A stretch of 7,438 nt of DNA from assembly GCA_964403185.1 (NCBI GenBank), contig CAYOFK010000145.1:1-7438 (forward strand), given 5' to 3'. Position 1 is the stretch's first letter. Every line of letters begins with the position of its first letter. Of the stretch, positions 3,930-7,438 are shown piece by piece. This stretch comes from CAYOFK01 sp964403185. Its GTDB lineage: Bacteria > Bacteroidota > Bacteroidia > Bacteroidales > VadinHA17. The translations under genes and the position numbers were made by a program. Below the pieces are notes generated by a model that ran no database searches, had not been told where the DNA came from, and saw nothing but the letters and a program-made list of their open reading frames with translations.

Positions 3930-6704
3930 ATGAAAAGATGGCCTCCGATAGTTCTGACCGTTCTGCTTTTAGAGACATTGCTTTGTGGTGCGCTGTGCGG
4001 TCAGACATTGGAGACATTCGGATACCGCTTTTCTGAGGGTTTGGAAACAGTGTCAATAAGGCTGAAAGGCAGTGATGAACTCGTTTTTACTCAACACATG
4101 CCCTTGTTCAGTGTGGTAATCAACGGGATTTATATGGCGTCTGATGAAGCCAAGGTCGCCCTGGACGGCCAGATCATCAGGTTTGTATTCACCAATGGAG
4201 TCAGTGGTACGATACGTTCAATCGGAAATGGCGACCTGGGATGGAAGGGCATTCTGAAAATTCAGAACAGTACTCTTGACACCATCACAGTTGAGAATGT
4301 GGTGCCGTTTGGAGCATCCGGAGACCATGTGTATATTACATCTGAAGGACCATGGTCACTTACCAGGGCCCGGCTCTATAGGCAGGACGGAAGTCCTGTC
4401 AGCCTGATCTTACCGGATAATGCCTGGGAATTGGGATATGGCGCCTTTGAGCTGGATGACCACTTTTCTGTGTGTGCCATAAGTCGAAGAACGGGTAAAA
4501 ACCTTGCTGAGTTCAGGCGGTATAAAACCATCATTCCCCCAAGGGGCATGGTTGAATATACCCTTTATGCAGATCTGTACCAGGGAGCCTGGCAAAACGG
4601 ACTGAAACTGATGTTCCGGGACAGGTATTTGTATGACCTTGAAGAGTTTGATAACAGCCTGTATGACAGAGCGGATCTGCAATGGATAAGAGACAAATAT
4701 TTGATCACCCTTCAGTTTGCCTGGGATCGTGAATTTTATGATCCCGAATCCGGCAAATACACATTTTATGATTACCTGGATAAAGGTAAAAACCTTTTGG
4801 GCGGTTTTGATGTTTTTGGTATATGGCCAACCTGGCCACGGCTTGGCATCGATCAGCGTAACCAGTGGGAGTTGTACGCAGATCTGCCCTATGGATTACC
4901 CAAACTTAAAGAACTTTCGCGGTATGGCAAAGCAAACGGCACCAGGTTTTTCATATCCTACAACCCCTGGGATCAAAGTACCAGCGAGAATGATCCGCTG
5001 GCTTCCATGGCTGCACTTATTGAAGCCACTGATGCTGATGGAGTAGTGCTGGACACCAGGGGCAGTTCAAGTATCCGGCTGCAAAATGCAGCGGATTTTG
5101 TTAAGGAGGGCGTGATCATGTATTCAGAGGGAATGGCCATTCCGAAAGACATGCCTGGCATCGTATCAGGCAGGGTACATAATGCAATTGAAATTGCTCC
5201 CGTACTGAACCTTAATAAACTTATTAAACCTGAATTTGCCATATTCAGAGTCTGTGTTTTAAACAGGGGACCGATCCACCGTGATATCGGAATTTCATTT
5301 TTTAATGGCTATGGAACTGAGATCAACACCTTTGATCCCGGCAGACCCGATTGGATGGAGGAGGATCTTACATATCTTGGGAAGACTACCAGGATACTCA
5401 GGGAAAACGCCTCGGTTTTTATTAATAACAAGTGGATACCGCTGGTTCAAAGCTTAAAAGATTCCGTATGGGTGAATCATTGGCAGGATGACAGAAAACA
5501 TGTTTATACGATCTTCAGCTTAAATCCTGCCGGCGTTAAGCAACCCTTATTTGAAATTGAACCTGAGGAGAATTTCCATTATGTCAGTCTGTGGAACCAT
5601 AAAACCCTGGACGCCGTGGAGATTGACGGACGGCACTATATTCAGGCTAATGTAAAAGAGTTCCATAGATCTTACCTGGGCAGCAATAAGGCAGGTAATG
5701 TGGATTGTATTGCCAGACTCCCGAAGATCCTTAACGTGCAGATCACCGGAGATTCACTCAGGTTTGTAAAAAATGCCCGCGGTGAAGTATGGATCACCCG
5801 GGGAAACCCTTCCTACCAGAATGAACCGGTTGTTTTTACAGAGGATCAGGCCGTCATCAGGTTGAAAGATCATTTTGGGCCACACCAGGGCAAATATGTG
5901 GTACAACTGATGGATGAGGGCAACCTGGTTGATGAACAAGTCGTTTACCGTGGATCCGAACCGTATTTAACCAGTGTAAGTACCCCAATACGGTATTTTA
6001 AAAGAGCCCCGCAGGGAATGAAAGAGATCCCTGAGGGTGATTTTATGTTTAGAGTATCCAATCCCGACCAGTTTATTCCATACCCCGATTTTACTGAGCC
6101 GCGACCGGTTCGTATGAAAAGATTTTTTATGGATGAGTATCCTGTCACCAATGAAAAGTTCCATGAATTCCTCGTGGCAACGGGATACCAGCCCGGTGAT
6201 CCATTCAATTTTCTGAAACACTGGAAGGATGGGATGTACCCTCCCGGCCTGGGTAATTATGCTGTAGTGTATGTCAGTCTTGAAGATGCCAGGGCTTATG
6301 CTACATGGGCCGGGAAGCGCCTGCCAACTGAAAAGGAATGGCAATATGCTGCCCAGGGAGATGACGGACGGTTATGGCCCTGGGGTAATGAGTTTCATGG
6401 AACCAAATGCAACAATGCCTTTGGGCGTCAAACTCCGGTTGATGCCTTTGAAAAGGGGGAGAGCGTATTTAAGATTAAAGACCTGGTTGGTAATATATGG
6501 CAGCTAACAAATGATGTATACGAGAACGGAAGCTACCGGTTTGTCATCATCAGAGGTGGCAGTTATTATAAACCTAAAGGCAGCATCTGGTATGTAAACG
6601 GAGGTCCTCAAAGACTCGATCAAACCCAGATGCTGCTGTTGGTGTCTCCGCGATTCGACAGAAGTGCCACTGTTGGATTCAGATGTGTGGCAGATACAAA
6701 ATAA
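3930..6704 (+). CDS. Exported fusion: glycoside-hydrolase-like barrel plus SUMF1/FGE-type C-terminal domain
   Basis: The 924-residue protein begins with a signal peptide (core IVLTVLLLETLLCGALCG, cleavage near residue 24). Residues about 25-240 look like a beta-sandwich. About 250-490 resemble a (beta/alpha)8 barrel, with strand-like segments LITLQFAWD, FDVFGIWPTWP, TRFFISYNPWD, DGVVLDTRG, VIMYSEGM and IGISFFNGYG. Asp375 (DGVVLDT) and Glu400 (MYSEG) sit at the ends of successive strands and are candidate catalytic residues; no GH family can be named with confidence. About 515-690 appear to be further beta domains. Residues about 695-924 are a clear SUMF1/FGE-type domain: MDEYPVTNEKFHEFL, VSLEDARAYATWAGKRLPTE, WPWGNEF, LVGNIWQLTND, IIRGGSYY and VGFRCVAD. 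The two active-site cysteines of true formylglycine-generating enzymes (Cys336 and Cys341 in human) align with Lys881 and Ile886, so sulfatase activation is unlikely; the domain may bind ligand or be structural. It lies 19 bp after galM, consistent with a sugar-processing operon. The start is the first ATG, with no Shine-Dalgarno site. Confidence 0.85.
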   Translation: MKRWPPIVLTVLLLETLLCGALCGQTLETFGYRFSEGLETVSIRLKGSDELVFTQHMPLFSVVINGIYMASDEAKVALDGQIIRFVFTNGVSGTIRSIGNGDLGWKGILKIQNSTLDTITVENVVPFGASGDHVYITSEGPWSLTRARLYRQDGSPVSLILPDNAWELGYGAFELDDHFSVCAISRRTGKNLAEFRRYKTIIPPRGMVEYTLYADLYQGAWQNGLKLMFRDRYLYDLEEFDNSLYDRADLQWIRDKYLITLQFAWDREFYDPESGKYTFYDYLDKGKNLLGGFDVFGIWPTWPRLGIDQRNQWELYADLPYGLPKLKELSRYGKANGTRFFISYNPWDQSTSENDPLASMAALIEATDADGVVLDTRGSSSIRLQNAADFVKEGVIMYSEGMAIPKDMPGIVSGRVHNAIEIAPVLNLNKLIKPEFAIFRVCVLNRGPIHRDIGISFFNGYGTEINTFDPGRPDWMEEDLTYLGKTTRILRENASVFINNKWIPLVQSLKDSVWVNHWQDDRKHVYTIFSLNPAGVKQPLFEIEPEENFHYVSLWNHKTLDAVEIDGRHYIQANVKEFHRSYLGSNKAGNVDCIARLPKILNVQITGDSLRFVKNARGEVWITRGNPSYQNEPVVFTEDQAVIRLKDHFGPHQGKYVVQLMDEGNLVDEQVVYRGSEPYLTSVSTPIRYFKRAPQGMKEIPEGDFMFRVSNPDQFIPYPDFTEPRPVRMKRFFMDEYPVTNEKFHEFLVATGYQPGDPFNFLKHWKDGMYPPGLGNYAVVYVSLEDARAYATWAGKRLPTEKEWQYAAQGDDGRLWPWGNEFHGTKCNNAFGRQTPVDAFEKGESVFKIKDLVGNIWQLTNDVYENGSYRFVIIRGGSYYKPKGSIWYVNGGPQRLDQTQMLLLVSPRFDRSATVGFRCVADTK

Positions 6705-6739
6705 CAGACTGGAATAAACCAGATTTAATCACTAACAAA

Positions 6740-6922
6740 ATGGCTGTACGTATTTCTTTCAGGAACGAAAAGCAGCGCATGAGTCCGGAACGTAAACGCA
6801 GTTCCATGATCATTCGTTATGGCATGTATGTCTTTTTTATACTGATCCTGATCTTGCTGGTGGCATTGGTGTTGCTTCTTAAGTCTCTTGAGCAGGGAAA
6901 TGAAGGCTTTCTGATAATTTAA
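6740..6922 (+). CDS. Small single-span membrane protein, 60 residues
   Basis: I do not recognise a named family. The ATG at 6740, preceded by ACTAACAAA, gives a 60-residue protein. Residues 1-28 are strongly basic (Arg/Lys at 4, 8, 11, 13, 18, 19, 20 and 26). Residues 29-47 are a continuous hydrophobic span (MYVFFILILILLVALVLLL), followed by a 13-residue acidic tail. By the positive-inside rule the N terminus faces the cytoplasm. The frame is open further up to an ATG at 6683, but that start overlaps the preceding gene and only adds a polar stretch, so 6740 is preferred. It follows the fusion gene by 35 bp on the same strand and is probably in the same transcript. The coding status rests on the coherent membrane-protein pattern and its position. 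Confidence 0.65.
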   Translation: MAVRISFRNEKQRMSPERKRSSMIIRYGMYVFFILILILLVALVLLLKSLEQGNEGFLII

Positions 6923-6943
6923 AGTGATTTTTTCAGACGCCGG

Positions 6944-7438
6944 CAACACCATGGCTGAAGAATCAGAGGGTCTGTTTAAAGCAAAAAATCTGCCTTCAAT
7001 TAATTGTATATCAAATGTTTCAAGGATGTTGTAATCGGCGACGAAACGACTCAGGATATGCACCTCACCCTCCTGACCTCCTTCCCTCAATATGCCCTGT
7101 CCGTTAAAGTCCCTTCCGGGGATATTGTTGGAAAGTGAGGTTGAGACAATTTCCGGAATGGCGGAGAATTTTTGTTTGAAAATTTCCTGTTGGTTCCCCA
7201 GTTCGCTGACTTTATCAATTATAATTACCTTATCGGTATTGAACCCCATGTCTTTGGTCCGGATGTATTTGACCTGTGAAAATACGGTCAGCATGCAAAT
7301 AATTTAAAAAATTGAAATTGAAAATTGAAAGACCACCAATCCGTTCCTGATGGTGCCTGATCTGCTTCCGGAGGTAAGCTTTCCCATAAGAACTTCGGAA
7401 ATACCATAAGAGGATTGAATAAAGGCCGCATAGCTTCC
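6944..7438 (-). pseudogene. Decayed FtsX/MacB-type ABC transporter permease fragment
   Basis: Read from the right edge on the minus strand, one continuous frame matches the middle of the roughly 800-residue permeases of the FtsX/MacB family common in Bacteroidota. It starts GSYAAFIQSSYGISEVLMGK and then RNGLVVFQFSISIF, the start of a membrane segment. A TAA follows at 7306-7304 where the family has a hydrophobic residue, giving SIF-stop-IICMLTVFSQVKYI. After the stop the same frame goes on through the MacB-type extracytoplasmic core (KDMGFNTDKVIII, SNNIPGRDF, IQLIEGRFF, PSDSSAMVL). Recognisable similarity ends near 6944; beyond that the frame only shadows the opposite-strand small gene. A single T-to-A change (TTA to TAA) explains the stop. 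Both the stop and the missing C-terminal part mean no working transporter, although the gene's 5' part lies outside the window. It is convergent with the operon on the plus strand. Confidence 0.8.

Noticed and set aside
5967..6344. Minus-strand frame of 125 codons within the fusion gene
   Set aside because: It is antisense to the SUMF1-type domain, whose conserved motifs are on the plus strand.
6725..6943. Minus-strand continuation of the permease frame opposite the small membrane gene
   Set aside because: The translation past about 6944 loses family similarity and is the antisense shadow of the 60-residue membrane protein.

Overview
The window looks like a chromosomal segment of a Bacteroidota (Bacteroidales-like) bacterium, probably from a metagenome assembly because it contains a run of exactly 100 N. 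Several signs point to this phylum: a secreted protein with SprB-type repeats as carried by type IX secretion cargo, the absence of Shine-Dalgarno sites with A/T-rich start contexts instead, promoter-like TAnnTTTG boxes, and a remnant of the MacB/FtsX permease family in the form typical of the phylum.

Layout. Positions 1-1969 (minus) are the first 656 codons of a large exported adhesin-like protein, with a signal peptide, a long Gly/Asn-rich beta-helix-like region and then SprB repeats. Its 3' end lies outside the window. Positions 1970-2295 are non-coding. A complete tRNA-Arg(TCT) gene lies at 2296-2369 (minus). Upstream of it, 2382-2704 is a composite region. It holds the first 43 codons of a truncated GIY-YIG nuclease gene, three palindromes in a row, a second copy of the first 16 nt of the tRNA gene, and a promoter-like box correctly placed for that second copy. 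The simplest reading is a small mobile element with a GIY-YIG nuclease gene that entered the 5' end of the tRNA gene (or of a neighbouring tRNA) and has since decayed.

Positions 2747-6922 (plus) look like one transcription unit: a candidate promoter, a leader of about 150 nt containing a REP-like repeat, a lipoprotein aldose 1-epimerase (interrupted by the assembly gap), a 924-residue exported protein joining a putative glycoside-hydrolase-like barrel to a SUMF1/FGE-type domain that lacks the catalytic cysteines, and a 60-residue single-span membrane protein. The first two are both exported and both suggest sugar handling outside the cytoplasm: the second protein would act on a glycan and the epimerase would equilibrate anomers of a released sugar. 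This link is an inference from adjacency.

Positions 6944-7438 (minus) are a decayed FtsX/MacB-type ABC permease fragment with an internal TAA in a membrane segment and no proper C-terminal part. It runs off the right edge.

The most unusual items are the tRNA/GIY-YIG/palindrome composite and the barrel-plus-pseudo-FGE fusion.
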